From: Sandaracinus amylolyticus
GTDB lineage: Bacteria > Myxococcota_A > Polyangia > Polyangiales > Sandaracinaceae
Assembly: GCF_000737325.1 (NCBI RefSeq)
Contig: NZ_CP011125.1
Span: 4,898,001 to 4,962,000 of the forward strand
Direction: 5' to 3'
DNA length: 64,000 nucleotides
Each line of letters starts with the position of its first letter. Positions within the stretch are counted from its first letter, which is position 1. The notes under the pieces are model-generated. The model ran no database searches, had not been told where the DNA came from, and was given only the letters and a program-made list of their open reading frames with translations. Position numbers and translations under genes: made by a program. Below are positions 25,104 to 34,405 of the stretch, one piece after another.

Positions 25104-27869
25104 TCAGCGCGCGTCGCGCTCGGCGAGCGCGTCGATCGCGGCGCGCAGCGCGTCCTTGAGCGCCGCGACCCGCGCGCCGTCGCGCAGCTTCGCGCCGCGC
25201 TCGTCGGTCACGTAGAACACGTCGGCGACACGCTCGCCCTCGGTCGTGACCTTCGAGAGCGCGATCGAGAGCCCCTGCTCGTGCAGCGTGCGCGCGATCG
25301 CGTGGAGCAGACCGACGCGATCGCGCGTGAACACGTCGATGACGGTGAAGCGCGGCGAGACGTCGTCGTCGACGAGGATCTCGGTCTTCACGGCGGGCAT
25401 GTGCTTGCGCGCCCACGCGGGCGGCGCGGCGCGGCGCGCGAGGAGATCCTTCGCGCTCACCCGACCGGTGACGAGATCCTCGAGATCCTTCTGGATGCGC
25501 GAGACCAGCTCGCGATCGACGGGCTCGCCCTCGGCCGCGCCGGTGCGGCGCACCTGGAACACGTCGAACGCCTCGTCGTGCGAGCCCGCGCGCGGCCGCG
25601 TGTGGATCTGCGCGGTCGTGATGTCGAGCCGAGACGAAGCGAGCACCGCCGCGACGTCGGCGAGCAACCCGGGACGATCGTCGGTGACGACGACGAGCTC
25701 CGCGACCTCCTCGCTCGGGCCCGGGCGCAGCGCGACGTGCACGGTGCGAGCATCGCGATCGCGCACGACGCGCGCATGCGCGCGAATGACGTCGACGGGG
25801 TTCGCGAGCACGTACCGATCGGGCATCGACGCGAGGAACGACTCGAGCTCCGCCTGCCGACCGTCCCCCACGAACCCGACGCGCACCTGATCGCGGATCG
25901 CGTCGGCGCGCTTCTCGCCCTGCTCGCCGCCCTGCCCCGCCGGCGCCTCGAGCCACGCGGCGGTCGCGAGGTAGAGGTCGTCGAGCATGCGCGCCTTCCA
26001 CGAGGTCATCGCATTCGGGTTCGTCGTCGAGAGATCCGCGACGGTGAGCACGTAGAGATCGCGCAGCCGATCGAGCGTGCCGACGCGACGCACGACCTCG
26101 GCGATCGTGTCGGGATCCGTGATGTCGCGACGGAGCGCCCAGTGGTAGAGGCTGAGGTGCTCTTCGACGAGCCAGCGCACGTGGAGCACGTCGCCCGGCG
26201 TGAGCCCGAGGCGCTCGCCGATCGGCACCGAGAGCTGCGCGCCGATCGTCGCGTGGTGCCCGCCGCGTCCCTTGCCGATGTCGTGCAGCAGCACGCCGAG
26301 GAAGAGCGTCATCGGGCGCGGCACGTCCGCCGCGAGGCGCGTCGGCATCGGGAGATCGCTCGCGTGATCGCCGCGCATCAGCGCACGCAGGCGATCGACC
26401 GCAGCGACCGAGTGAACGTCGACCGTGTACACGTGGTAGACGTCGTGCTGCACGCGGCCGGTGACCGGCTCGAACTCCGGGATCATCGCGAGCAGCACGC
26501 CGACCTCGTGCAGCTCCGCGAGCATCGAGCCGCGACGCACCGGCGCATCGCCGACGTGCGTCAGGAGCTCGAGGAAGAGATCGGCCGCCTCGCGGCTCGC
26601 GCGCAGGCGCTCGCACCACACGGGATCCGCGGCCGCTCGCGCGATCGCATCGCGCGCGAACGCGTACGGCGGGAGGTTGCGGCGGACCACCTGGCGATAC
26701 AGGCGCAGCGCGAGCGCGGGGTCGCGCTCGAGCGCTTCCGACTCGCGCAGCGTCACGTGCCCGTCGAACACGAGCACACCGCCGCCGAGCTCCTCGAGCG
26801 GCGCGGGGGCCTTGCGATCGTGGTGGCGAGCGCGCGAGAGCATGCGCTCGACGCCGGTCTCCACCACGCGCGCGTGGCGGTAGTACGTCTGCATGAACTG
26901 CTCGACGCCGAGCGAGACTCCGTCGTCGACGAAGCCCATCTGCGCCGAGACGTCTTCCTGATCTTCGAACGTGAGGCGGTCGTGGCGGCGACCCGATCCG
27001 CCGTTCTGCTCGCCGCGCGCGTGGAGCAGGTTGCGGACGCGCCAGAGCAGCTCGCGCGCCGCGTCGAGCTCCTGCGCCTCGCGATGGAGCAGCACGCCCT
27101 GCGCGACCGCTTCCTCGAGCGAGCGCGCGGCCCAGCGCACGTTCGCGGTCCAGAGGATCACGTCGAGATCGCGCAGGCCTCCGCAGCCGTTCTTCACCTC
27201 GGGCTCGAGGAGGAAGCGCGATCCGCCGTAGCGCTCGTGGCGCGCGTCGGTGTCGGTCGCGAGCGCGGTGAGGATGTCGCTCATCGCCGGCTCGAACACG
27301 TGACGGCGCGCGCCGCGCAGCAGCTCGTCCACGAGGCTCGCGTCGCCCGAGACGCGCCGCACGTCGAGCAGGGTCGTCGCGGTGCGCAGATCGTCGCGCG
27401 CGAGCGCGAGCGTCTCGTCCACGCCACGCACCGCGTGGCCGATCTCGAGGCCGAGATCCCACAGCGGATAGAGCAGCGCCTGCGCGACGAGCGCCGCGCC
27501 GGGATCGCCGGGATCCTCGCAGAGCACGACGACGTCGAGATCGCTGTGCAACCCGAGCAGGCCACGCCCGTAGCCGCCGACCGCGAGCAGCGCGGTGCGA
27601 CCCCGAGGCCCGCGACCGTGGGTCTTCGCGGCAGCGATCGATGCGCAGTAGAGCGCGCTCAGCAGGCCGTCGAGGATGCGCGCGTGCATCGACGCGACGC
27701 GCACACCGCTCTCGCCGCGACGTACCATCTCGGCGAGGCGCTCGCGATACGTCGCGCGATACTCCTCGCACGTCTTGCCGAGCCCGGGCGCGAACGTGGC
27801 GAGGTCGAGCGAGGGAGCGGGACCTCCCGGGCCCCGCCCCGAGAGCGACGAACGCGCGCCTTCGGCCAT
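25104..27869 (-). CDS. glnD: Bifunctional PII uridylyltransferase/uridylyl-removing enzyme
   Basis: 921 aa, the usual GlnD size. It senses glutamine and modifies PII proteins in nitrogen control. Order: nucleotidyltransferase domain with VGGYGRGLLGLHSDLDVVVL (residues 97-116, metal-binding D110 and D112), GlnD-type linker (EPEVKNGCGGLRDLDVILW), HD hydrolase domain with LLHDIGKGRGGHH near residue 527 (uridylyl removal), then two C-terminal ACT domains (DDRPGLLADVAAVLASSRLD and TRDRVGLLHAIARTLHEQGL) that bind glutamine. All four modules are intact. No glnB or amtB lies nearby. Confidence 0.96.
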   Translation of the reverse strand: MAEGARSSLSGRGPGGPAPSLDLATFAPGLGKTCEEYRATYRERLAEMVRRGESGVRVASMHARILDGLLSALYCASIAAAKTHGRGPRGRTALLAVGGYGRGLLGLHSDLDVVVLCEDPGDPGAALVAQALLYPLWDLGLEIGHAVRGVDETLALARDDLRTATTLLDVRRVSGDASLVDELLRGARRHVFEPAMSDILTALATDTDARHERYGGSRFLLEPEVKNGCGGLRDLDVILWTANVRWAARSLEEAVAQGVLLHREAQELDAARELLWRVRNLLHARGEQNGGSGRRHDRLTFEDQEDVSAQMGFVDDGVSLGVEQFMQTYYRHARVVETGVERMLSRARHHDRKAPAPLEELGGGVLVFDGHVTLRESEALERDPALALRLYRQVVRRNLPPYAFARDAIARAAADPVWCERLRASREAADLFLELLTHVGDAPVRRGSMLAELHEVGVLLAMIPEFEPVTGRVQHDVYHVYTVDVHSVAAVDRLRALMRGDHASDLPMPTRLAADVPRPMTLFLGVLLHDIGKGRGGHHATIGAQLSVPIGERLGLTPGDVLHVRWLVEEHLSLYHWALRRDITDPDTIAEVVRRVGTLDRLRDLYVLTVADLSTTNPNAMTSWKARMLDDLYLATAAWLEAPAGQGGEQGEKRADAIRDQVRVGFVGDGRQAELESFLASMPDRYVLANPVDVIRAHARVVRDRDARTVHVALRPGPSEEVAELVVVTDDRPGLLADVAAVLASSRLDITTAQIHTRPRAGSHDEAFDVFQVRRTGAAEGEPVDRELVSRIQKDLEDLVTGRVSAKDLLARRAAPPAWARKHMPAVKTEILVDDDVSPRFTVIDVFTRDRVGLLHAIARTLHEQGLSIALSKVTTEGERVADVFYVTDERGAKLRDGARVAALKDALRAAIDALAERDAR

Positions 27870-27925
27870 GAGGCCGAAAGTATTCGGCGCGATTCATTCC
27901 CGTGCAAACATCGGACGGCGACGAA

Positions 27926-27992
27926 TTCGACGGCTCGCTGCGCAGCCAGCGCCCGTCCGTGCCCGCGCCGGCTGCTTCGCGAGCTCTCTTGT
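27926..27992. repeat. Diverged solo copy of a dispersed repeat
   Basis: This 67-base stretch between the amidase and glnD matches the array at 41104-41392 over two blocks: the ACGGCTCGCTGCGCA...CCCGTCCGTGCCCG part and the GCCGGCTGCTTCGCGAG part. It lacks the internal GGGCAC...CCGTCC segment. The rest of the 168-base gap (27870-28037) shows no gene. Confidence 0.7.
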
Positions 27993-28037
27993 CACATCCC
28001 GAGTTCGGGACTGGAATGCCTGTCCATCCGTCGAGGA

Positions 28038-29735
28038 TCAGCGCCCTTCGACCCAGCGCACGATGCCCTCCGCGATGCCGTCCGCGAGCGCGCCTCGGTA
28101 GCGATCGTTGCGCAGCGCGTCGGCCTCGTCCTCGCGCGTCATGAACGACGCCTCGACGAGCACCGCCGGCATCGTCGCGCCGACCAGCACGTAGAACATC
28201 GCGCTGCGCACGCCGCGATCGTGGAGCCGCGGGAGCACCGTGCGACCGCCGGCGAGCGTGCCCCGGTGGATGCGCTCGGCGAGCGCGCGCGACGTGGCGA
28301 CCTGCTCCTCGCGACGCAGCCCCGCGAGGATGCGCGCGAGGCCGCCGACCTCCGCGGTGGTCGTTCCGTTCTCGCGCGCGGCGAGGCGCAGCGCCTGACG
28401 ATCGTTCGTGGTGTCGAGCACGAACGTGGTCACGCCGCCGTGGTCGACGGACTCGTCGGCCGCGTTCAGGTGGATCGAGACGAACGCATCGGCGGACACC
28501 GCGTTCGCCATCGCAGCGCGCTGCTCGAGCGAGACGAACACGTCGCGGTCGCGCGTGAGCACGATGCGCACGTTCGGCAGGCGACGGCGCAGCACGTCGC
28601 GCACGCGCATCGCGAGATCGAGGACGATGTCGGCCTCGCGCATCCCGAACGCGCGCGCGCCGTAGTCGTCGCCGCCGTGACCGGGATCGATCAGGATGAG
28701 ATCGACGTCGCGCGCCGCGCCGGTCGTGGTCGCAGCGCCGGGCTCGCCACGCGTCACGTCGATCACGACGCGGAACGGCTGCGGCAGCAAGAACACGCGC
28801 GCGCCCGTGCCGGGCTCGAGGTCGAGCACGACTCGCGTCCGGTCGTCGCGCCGCGCGTGGCGGATGCGCGCGAGGCCGGCCGCGCCCACCGGGATCGTCG
28901 AGGGCAGCGCCGACGCGGGCGTCGTCGATGCGAGATCGATCGCGACACGCGCAGGGAGCTCGCCCGCCGCGGGCAGATCGAGACGCTCGTACGCCGCGAC
29001 GCGATCGAGCGCGAGCACGACGCGCACGCTGCGTGCCTCGCGATCCTCGTGGCCGTAGACGACGATCGACTCGAGCGTCGCCGGCTCCCCCGAGATGGTC
29101 CGCTCGGCAGCCCACGCCTCGAGCGCGTCGCGCGGAGGCTCGGGATCACCAGCGAGGCCGATGCTGGGATCGTCGGCGTTCGGATCGGCGTCGATCGCGG
29201 CGAGCAGCGCGCGATCGGGACGATGCCCCTCGAGCGCGCCGAGGATGCGTCGCGCCTCGAGCGCGCACGCTTCGTCGGTCCAGCGCCGCGACGCGCGGTG
29301 CGCGACGAGATACGCCGCGGTGGGATCGACCGCGTCACGCGCCTCGAGCCGCGCGAGATCGATCGCGGCGTCGCACGCACCGGGCACGTCGCGTCGCAGC
29401 GACGCGTCGGCGAGCAGGGCACGAGCGCGCGCGAGCCCGTCACCGTCGGGCTCGCGCAGCGCACGGACGCGCGCGAGCGACGCCGCACGTCGCGCGGCAC
29501 GCACGCCCTGCTCGCTCGCACCGGCGCGCGCAGCCCACGCGTCCTCGATCGCGCGGAGCCGATCGAGCGGGATGCCCATCGCGTCGAGCTCGCTCACCTC
29601 GGGCGGCGACGCGCGCCCGGAATCGCGCGGTCCGGTATCGACGTCCGTCTCCGCGGGCGCGCCGCACGCAGCGACGAGCAGCGCGAGCATCACGCTGTTC
29701 AGCCACGAGCGTCGCGAGTAGCATCGCGGGCTCAC
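28038..29735 (-). CDS. N-acetylmuramoyl-L-alanine amidase (Amidase_3) lipoprotein
   Basis: 565 aa from a GTG at 29735; an in-frame ATG at 29804 is possible but would run close to the divergent gene. The signal peptide ends in a lipobox (LALLVAACG). Next comes a helical region of about 150 residues, an AMIN-like beta domain (VRVVLALDRVAAYERLDLP), and a C-terminal zinc Amidase_3 domain with LIDPGHGGDDYG, the Glu in MREADIVLDLAMRV, VSIHLNAADE and VLVEASFMT. It cleaves the amide between MurNAc and the stem peptide, as AmiC-type enzymes do in cell separation. Divergent from the YbjN-like gene. Confidence 0.9.
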   Translation of the reverse strand: MSPRCYSRRSWLNSVMLALLVAACGAPAETDVDTGPRDSGRASPPEVSELDAMGIPLDRLRAIEDAWAARAGASEQGVRAARRAASLARVRALREPDGDGLARARALLADASLRRDVPGACDAAIDLARLEARDAVDPTAAYLVAHRASRRWTDEACALEARRILGALEGHRPDRALLAAIDADPNADDPSIGLAGDPEPPRDALEAWAAERTISGEPATLESIVVYGHEDREARSVRVVLALDRVAAYERLDLPAAGELPARVAIDLASTTPASALPSTIPVGAAGLARIRHARRDDRTRVVLDLEPGTGARVFLLPQPFRVVIDVTRGEPGAATTTGAARDVDLILIDPGHGGDDYGARAFGMREADIVLDLAMRVRDVLRRRLPNVRIVLTRDRDVFVSLEQRAAMANAVSADAFVSIHLNAADESVDHGGVTTFVLDTTNDRQALRLAARENGTTTAEVGGLARILAGLRREEQVATSRALAERIHRGTLAGGRTVLPRLHDRGVRSAMFYVLVGATMPAVLVEASFMTREDEADALRNDRYRGALADGIAEGIVRWVEGR

Positions 29736-29851
29736 GGGGTGGACGCTGCGGGCGCGGTGCACGGGCTCGTCTCGGTGTGTGTCGCGGTCTCGCCCCGACT
29801 CCACTGCTTGATCGCGAGCCAGGATTGATCGCCAGCCAGGAGAGCGATGAC

Positions 29852-30322
29852 GTGAGCGAGACTCCCACGTACCAGGATCGCCAGACCGGCCGGGTCTATC
29901 GCGACGCGACGGAGATGGTCAACGACTACCTCCGGCGCTTCGGGACAGCGGTGGGCGTCGAGCTCGATCCCCTCGACGGCGACGGATACACCGACGTGCG
30001 TCGCGGCTCGGCGACCGTCGGGATCAACGTGCTGCACGAGCACGGGATCCTGCTCTTCCTCTCGCGCATCATGGACATCCCACGCGAGACCGCGGGCGGG
30101 CGCGAGGCGTTCTATCGACGCCTGCTCGAGCTGAACTTCCTCGTCACGAGCGACGCCGCGTTCGCCATCGACAAGGACAAGGACGCGGTCTACCTGCGTG
30201 CGCTGCGACGTCTCAGCGGGCTCGACTACGAAGAGTTCGAGGACCTGCTCCACACGATGGCGAGCGTCGCGGACGAGTGGGACGATCGGCTCACGCAGAT
30301 CTTCGGGACCGAGCGTTCCTGA
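29852..30322 (+). CDS. YbjN/CesT-like small protein
   Basis: 156 aa, acidic and soluble. A single alpha/beta domain resembling YbjN or type III secretion chaperones, with GINVLHEHGILLFLSRIMD and YRRLLELNFLVTSDAAFAID and a C-terminal helical pair. Proteins of this fold bind partner polypeptides; no enzyme motif is present. The GTG at 29852 has AGGAGA (29838-29843) at good spacing. It is 71 bases before the PEGA-domain gene and might share its transcript. Confidence 0.75.
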   Translation: MSETPTYQDRQTGRVYRDATEMVNDYLRRFGTAVGVELDPLDGDGYTDVRRGSATVGINVLHEHGILLFLSRIMDIPRETAGGREAFYRRLLELNFLVTSDAAFAIDKDKDAVYLRALRRLSGLDYEEFEDLLHTMASVADEWDDRLTQIFGTERS

Positions 30323-30393
30323 CGGTAGCGACGGCGGAAACGCGATGGTAGGCTGCTCCCACCCGGCTCCCCCAAGGCGCCGGGGTCGACCTC

Positions 30394-31710
30394 ATGAGCA
30401 GCGCCGCCGAGGACCCGAGCCCGAGCACCGATCGCGCGCCGACGGCGCCTGCGAACGAGGCGAGCGGCAGCCCACCGGCGGCTGCGGACGAGGGCGGATT
30501 CTGGGGCGCCGCGAAAGGCGACTTCGACGACACCGCGGCGGAGAAGCACGCGTCGAAGGTGTTCGCGCTGTGGGAGCTCGGGCCCGACCTCGCGCAGCCG
30601 GCGAGCGGCGCCTCGCAGGCAGCGCCCGCCGCGCCCAGCGATGACGTGTGGAGCGCGGTCGGCGAGACCGAGAAGCTCGACGCCGCGGCTGCCACGATCG
30701 AGGCACATCGCGCGGCGCTCGCAGAGGCCGCCGCGGCGCACGCGGCCGCGCAGGCCGCCGAAGCTGCGAAGGCCGCCGAGGCAGCTGCGGCGGCGACCGA
30801 GGCATCGAGCGCGAGCGATGGGATCGACTTCGCGCCGCCGGCACGCGTCTCGACCGCGCCGGTCGCGCAGACGCACGGGCGCGCTCCGTCGCGCCCTCGG
30901 CAGTCGGCGCGTCCTCACGAGCCTTCGCGTCCCGCGGTCGAGACTTCACCCGACGTGACGTCGGAGCTCCCGGCGCTGCCGGCATCGAGCTCGACGCGCA
31001 ACGTGCTCCTCGGTGCGGCGGCGCTCATCACGCTGCTCGTCGTGGCAGGGGGGATCGCGATGACGTCGGGCTCGAGCGCGCCCGTCGCGACGACGAGCGT
31101 CGCGGCACCGACTGCGCCGCCGACGACGACGCCGACCACGACTGCGGCAGCCGAGCCCGTCGCGGCCGCAGCCGCGGCGCCCGTCGCGCAAGTCACGCCC
31201 GAGCCGTCGATCGCTGCCGAGCCGATCGCGCCGGAACCGACGGTCGCAGAGCCGATCGCGCCCGAGCCGATCGCGCCCGCGCCCGCGCCCGTCGTGGAGC
31301 CCGCGCCGGTCGTCGCCGCGCTGCCGCCGCCTCCCGCGCCGATGCGTCGCCTGCGGGTGCGCACCGATCCCGAGCGCGCGACGCTGCTGCTCGACGGCAA
31401 CCCCGTCAACAACCCGTACGACGGTCGCCTGCCCGAGGGCTCGTCGCACACGCTCGTCGCGCGCGCCGAGGGCCACGTCGACGCGACCAGCACCGTCGCG
31501 CTCACCGACGACCGCACGCTGACGCTGCGCCTCGAGCGCACGCCTCCGCCGCCGCGCGTCGCGACGACGACGGCGCGCCGCCCCGCGTCCCGTGCACCTC
31601 GCGCGACCGCCCCGCGTCCGCAGGCCGCGAGCACGATCCGTCCGCGCGCGTCGTCCCCGCGCACGGGCTCGTCGCGCGGCGCGGGGTTCGTCACCGAGAG
31701 CCCGTACTGA
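30394..31710 (+). CDS. PEGA-domain membrane protein with low-complexity linkers
   Basis: 438 aa. An acidic, Ala/Pro-rich cytoplasmic part (1-200) includes an Ala-rich helix (AAAAHAAAQAAEAAKAAEAA). One membrane segment follows (NVLLGAAALITLLVVAGGIA, about 208-228), then a Pro/Ala/Thr region with EPIAPEP-type repeats. The PEGA domain (about 320-385) includes RLRVRTDPERATLLLDGNPV and LPEGSSHTLVARAEGHV, and the tail is basic. PEGA domains are thought to act at the cell surface. The arrangement resembles the C-terminal halves of myxobacterial Ser/Thr kinases, but there is no kinase domain. Confidence 0.8.
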   Translation: MSSAAEDPSPSTDRAPTAPANEASGSPPAAADEGGFWGAAKGDFDDTAAEKHASKVFALWELGPDLAQPASGASQAAPAAPSDDVWSAVGETEKLDAAAATIEAHRAALAEAAAAHAAAQAAEAAKAAEAAAAATEASSASDGIDFAPPARVSTAPVAQTHGRAPSRPRQSARPHEPSRPAVETSPDVTSELPALPASSSTRNVLLGAAALITLLVVAGGIAMTSGSSAPVATTSVAAPTAPPTTTPTTTAAAEPVAAAAAAPVAQVTPEPSIAAEPIAPEPTVAEPIAPEPIAPAPAPVVEPAPVVAALPPPPAPMRRLRVRTDPERATLLLDGNPVNNPYDGRLPEGSSHTLVARAEGHVDATSTVALTDDRTLTLRLERTPPPPRVATTTARRPASRAPRATAPRPQAASTIRPRASSPRTGSSRGAGFVTESPY

Positions 31711-31779
31711 TCGCGCGCTCGAGACGCTGGACCTCGTGGTCCCAGCGGGTACGTTGACGCTCACGCAAGGAGGACGGCG

Positions 31780-32589
31780 ATGAGCAGCGACGACGATCGA
31801 GGAGCACCGCGTCACGGAGCGCGGCCCGAGGGCGGTGGGCCCGGCCTGCCCGAGATCGACGTGCGGGAGTGGGGCGGCAAGCGCGACGGCGAGCGCCAGG
31901 TGATGGATCGCCGCCTCTTCATGCAGCTGCTCGTGTTCGACGTGCCCGCCGATCGCGATCTGCCCTCCCCCGCCGACGTGCAGCGCGAGCTCGCGCGCGC
32001 GCTGATCGACGCGGGCGTCGCGCACGTGCTCTACGCCGACACGAACTCGCCCTCGGGGCTCGCGCTGCTCACCTGGAGCGAGGATCCCGCGCACTTCGTC
32101 GATCGCGTGCGCCCCGTGTTCCACGAAGGCACGCGCCGTCGTCTCGTGCAGCGCCACGATCACACGATGATCGGCCGCACGTACTCGCTCGGCCACGAGC
32201 CCGACCTCGAGCACGGCCTCCTGCGCCGTCCCGTCGAGTACGTGCTGCACGAGGGATGGGACTGGGCCGTGTGGTACCCGCTGCGTCGCAGCGGCGCGTT
32301 CGAGAAGCTCGAGAAGCACGACCAGTCGATCGTCCTCCGCGAGCACGCGTCGATCGGCATGGCGTACGGGCGCGCGGATCTCGCGCACGACGTGCGCCTC
32401 GCGTGTCACGGGCTCGACGCGGGCGACAACGAGTTCGTCGTCGGGCTCGTCGGCAAGGCGCTGCACCCGCTCTCGCACGTGGTGCAGTCGATGCGTCACA
32501 CGAGGCAGACCTCGGAGTTCATCGTGAAGATGGGCCCCTTCTTCGTCGGCCGCGCGGTCCATCGCCACGCCGGAGGAGCCAAGCCGTGA
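31780..32589 (+). CDS. Chlorite dismutase-family (HemQ-like) heme protein
   Basis: 269 aa ferredoxin-fold Cld-family protein. Landmarks are DWAVWYPLRRSGAFEKLEKH, VLREHASIGMAYG (probable heme-proximal His), ACHGLDAGDNEFVVGLVGKA and MRHTRQTSEFIVKMGPFFVG. Members include HemQ (coproheme decarboxylase), chlorite dismutases and heme peroxidase-like proteins. The SEFIVKMGPFFVGRA end is like the HemQ-type signature, but the early region is unusual, so coproheme decarboxylation is a hypothesis. Strong AGGAGG before the ATG. Its stop overlaps the HIT gene start (GTGA). Confidence 0.82.
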   Translation: MSSDDDRGAPRHGARPEGGGPGLPEIDVREWGGKRDGERQVMDRRLFMQLLVFDVPADRDLPSPADVQRELARALIDAGVAHVLYADTNSPSGLALLTWSEDPAHFVDRVRPVFHEGTRRRLVQRHDHTMIGRTYSLGHEPDLEHGLLRRPVEYVLHEGWDWAVWYPLRRSGAFEKLEKHDQSIVLREHASIGMAYGRADLAHDVRLACHGLDAGDNEFVVGLVGKALHPLSHVVQSMRHTRQTSEFIVKMGPFFVGRAVHRHAGGAKP

Positions 32590-33005
32590 CGCAGACGCGA
32601 ACGATCTTCGATCGCATCCTCGAGGGCGAGATCCCCTGCCATCGCGTGTACGAGGACGAGCACGTGCTCGCGTTCCTCGACATCGGGCCGCTCTCCGAAG
32701 GGCACACGCTCGTGATCCCGAAGGAGCGCAAGGCGTTCCTCCACGAGCTCTCGGACGAGTCGGCGGCGGCGATCGGCCGCGTGCTGCCGCGCCTCGCGCG
32801 CGCCGTGATCCAGGCGACCGGCGCGACGGCCTACAACATCCTGCAGAACAACGGCGCGGAGGCGCACCAAGCGGTGTTCCACGTGCACTTCCACATCATC
32901 CCGAAGCGCGGCGAGCGCGGGCTCGGCGTCGGCTGGCGCCCGGGGTCGCTCGACGGCGCGGCGGGCAAGGAGCTCGCGGCGCGCATCGCGGCCGCGATCT
33001 CCTGA
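32586..33005 (+). CDS. HIT-family nucleotide hydrolase
   Basis: 139 aa histidine-triad protein. The motif FHVHFHIIP carries H99, H101 and H103, followed by PKRG. The N-terminus (IFDRILEGEIPCHRVYEDEH) and LDIGPLSEGHTLVIPK are typical of HinT/PKCI-type HIT proteins, which hydrolyse nucleoside phosphoramidates and related adenylates. Zinc-binding Cys residues are absent except C18. GTG start at 32586, overlapping the Cld-family gene stop by 4 bases. Confidence 0.95.
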   Translation: MTQTRTIFDRILEGEIPCHRVYEDEHVLAFLDIGPLSEGHTLVIPKERKAFLHELSDESAAAIGRVLPRLARAVIQATGATAYNILQNNGAEAHQAVFHVHFHIIPKRGERGLGVGWRPGSLDGAAGKELAARIAAAIS

Positions 33006-33069
33006 CGTGATCTTGTGACGCACCCGGGGGCGTCTACGAACTAGGCGCCCTCCGCGAGAGACATTCGTG

Positions 33070-33741
33070 ATGCAACGAGCGAGCGCCGCGCCTGTGCTGG
33101 CCGAGCTGCGACACGCGTTCCTGGACGCGCAGCTCGCGGGCGACGCGCGCGCGGGCGTCGCGGTGATCGAGCGCGGTCTCGCGCTGGGCTACGACGCGAC
33201 GACGCTGCGTCGCGAGCTCGTGCGCGCGGGCCAGGAGACGATCGGGCGGCTCTGGCAGGAGAACCGCATCAGCGTCGCGCGCGAGCACATGGGGACGTCG
33301 GTCGCGCTCGTCGCGCTCGCGCACCTCTACTGGCGCGCACCGCTCTCGGCGCCGCGCCACCGGCGCGTGCTCGTGTCGTGCGTGCCCGGCGAGCAGCACG
33401 CGTTCCCGGCGCGGCTCGCGGCGGACACGCTCGAGCTCGAGGGCTACGACGTGAAGTTCCTCGGCGCCGACGTCCCGCGCGAGTCGCTCGCCGGCATGGT
33501 CCACGACATGAAGCCCGACCTCGTCGTGCTCTCGGTGACGCTCGCGTTCCACCTGCCCGAGCTCGAGCGCACCGTGTCGCGCATCCGCGAGCTCGTGCCC
33601 GACGTGCCGATCGCGATCGGCGGCGGTGCGTGCAGCGACTGGGCGCCCGTCGCGTCGAGGCTCGGCGTGATCGGCGCAGGGCGCAGCGCCGAGGAGCTGC
33701 TCTCGATGGCCGAGGCGACGTTCCGAGGAGAGCAGGCATGA
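33070..33741 (+). CDS. Cobalamin-binding-domain protein
   Basis: 223 aa with a helical N-terminal cap (about 1-90, AGQETIGRLWQENRISVAREH) and a Rossmann-like B12-binding domain (about 95-220). The domain has VLVSCVPGEQHAFPARLAAD in place of the classical DxHxxG, then LGADVPRESL, LSVTLAFHLPEL and IAIGGGACS. This is the cap-plus-domain layout of methionine-synthase-type B12 modules also found in light-sensing regulators such as CarH and AerR, but no DNA-binding domain is present. It is coupled (ATGA) to an ABM-domain protein and then to a helical protein. A sensory role is an inference. Confidence 0.85.
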   Translation: MQRASAAPVLAELRHAFLDAQLAGDARAGVAVIERGLALGYDATTLRRELVRAGQETIGRLWQENRISVAREHMGTSVALVALAHLYWRAPLSAPRHRRVLVSCVPGEQHAFPARLAADTLELEGYDVKFLGADVPRESLAGMVHDMKPDLVVLSVTLAFHLPELERTVSRIRELVPDVPIAIGGGACSDWAPVASRLGVIGAGRSAEELLSMAEATFRGEQA

Positions 33742-34019
33742 TCGTGGCGATCTCGCGCTTCTCGTGCGAGGCGACCGAGGCCGACGAGATCGAGCGTCGC
33801 TTCCGCGCGCGCTCGCGGCTCGTAGACGGGCACCTCGGGTTCCGCGGGCTCGAGGTGCTGCGCTCGATCGGCGCCCGCCCCGAGTTCGTGCTGGTGACGC
33901 GCTGGGAGAGCCGCGCCGCGCTCGGCGCGTACCTCAAGTCGGAGGACTTCCGCGCAGTGCACGCGGAGGGCGAGGAGCAGGACGCGATCTTCACGCTCTA
34001 CGAGCAGGTGGCGACGTGA
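33738..34019 (+). CDS. ABM-domain (antibiotic biosynthesis monooxygenase-like) protein
   Basis: 93 aa dimeric alpha-beta-barrel ABM domain with MIVAISRFSC, LEVLRS, FVLVTRWESRAALGAYLKSE and FRAVHAEGEE. The ABM fold covers heme-degrading IsdG/HmoA-like enzymes, quinone-forming monooxygenases and non-catalytic sensors. No residue here decides between them. The ATG overlaps the B12-protein stop, and its stop overlaps the start of the helical protein, so the three are made together. Confidence 0.85.
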   Translation: MIVAISRFSCEATEADEIERRFRARSRLVDGHLGFRGLEVLRSIGARPEFVLVTRWESRAALGAYLKSEDFRAVHAEGEEQDAIFTLYEQVAT

Positions 34020-34405
34020 GCGCGATCCCGGCATCGGCGCGCGCGGCGCGCATCATCGAGCGGACGCGCGCGGAGCTCGCGGAGGAGACGGTCACGCGCG
34101 AGCTCGCGAAGGACGCGGAGCGCTGGGCGCCGTGGGGCGACGTCGCGCGCGTGCGCTGTCTCGAGGACACGCAGTTCCACCTGACGTTCCTGGTCGCGGC
34201 GCTGACGATGGGCCAAACGTCGCTGTTCACCGACTACGTCGCGTGGCTCGTGCCGATGCTCGAGAGCCGCAAGGTGATGCGCGACGACGTGATCGAGAAC
34301 TTCCGCGTGCTCGCGGAGGTGCTGCGCGAGCGGCTCGCGACCGACGAAGCGGACGCGGTGATCGCGCTCCTCGACGCGGGCACCGAGCGCGCGCTAGCGC
34401 TCTAG
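34016..34405 (+). CDS. All-helical protein of the B12-binding operon
   Basis: 129 aa, predicted all-alpha. The central segment FHLTFLVAALTMGQTSLFTD followed by YVAWLVPML resembles helical input domains I associate with B12-binding and RsbR-like sensors; this is from memory and unverified. No DNA-binding or catalytic motif. GTG start overlapping the ABM stop (GTGA). Its last 12 bases overlap, antisense, the coiled-coil gene that converges on it. Confidence 0.65.
   Translation: MSAIPASARAARIIERTRAELAEETVTRELAKDAERWAPWGDVARVRCLEDTQFHLTFLVAALTMGQTSLFTDYVAWLVPMLESRKVMRDDVIENFRVLAEVLRERLATDEADAVIALLDAGTERALAL

Noticed and set aside
23944-29828. Two very long open frames (about 1700 and 1900 codons) on opposite strands
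   Set aside because: They are shadows of glnD and its neighbours caused by high GC. They cross real gene boundaries, are Arg/Ala/His-rich, and contain no domain.
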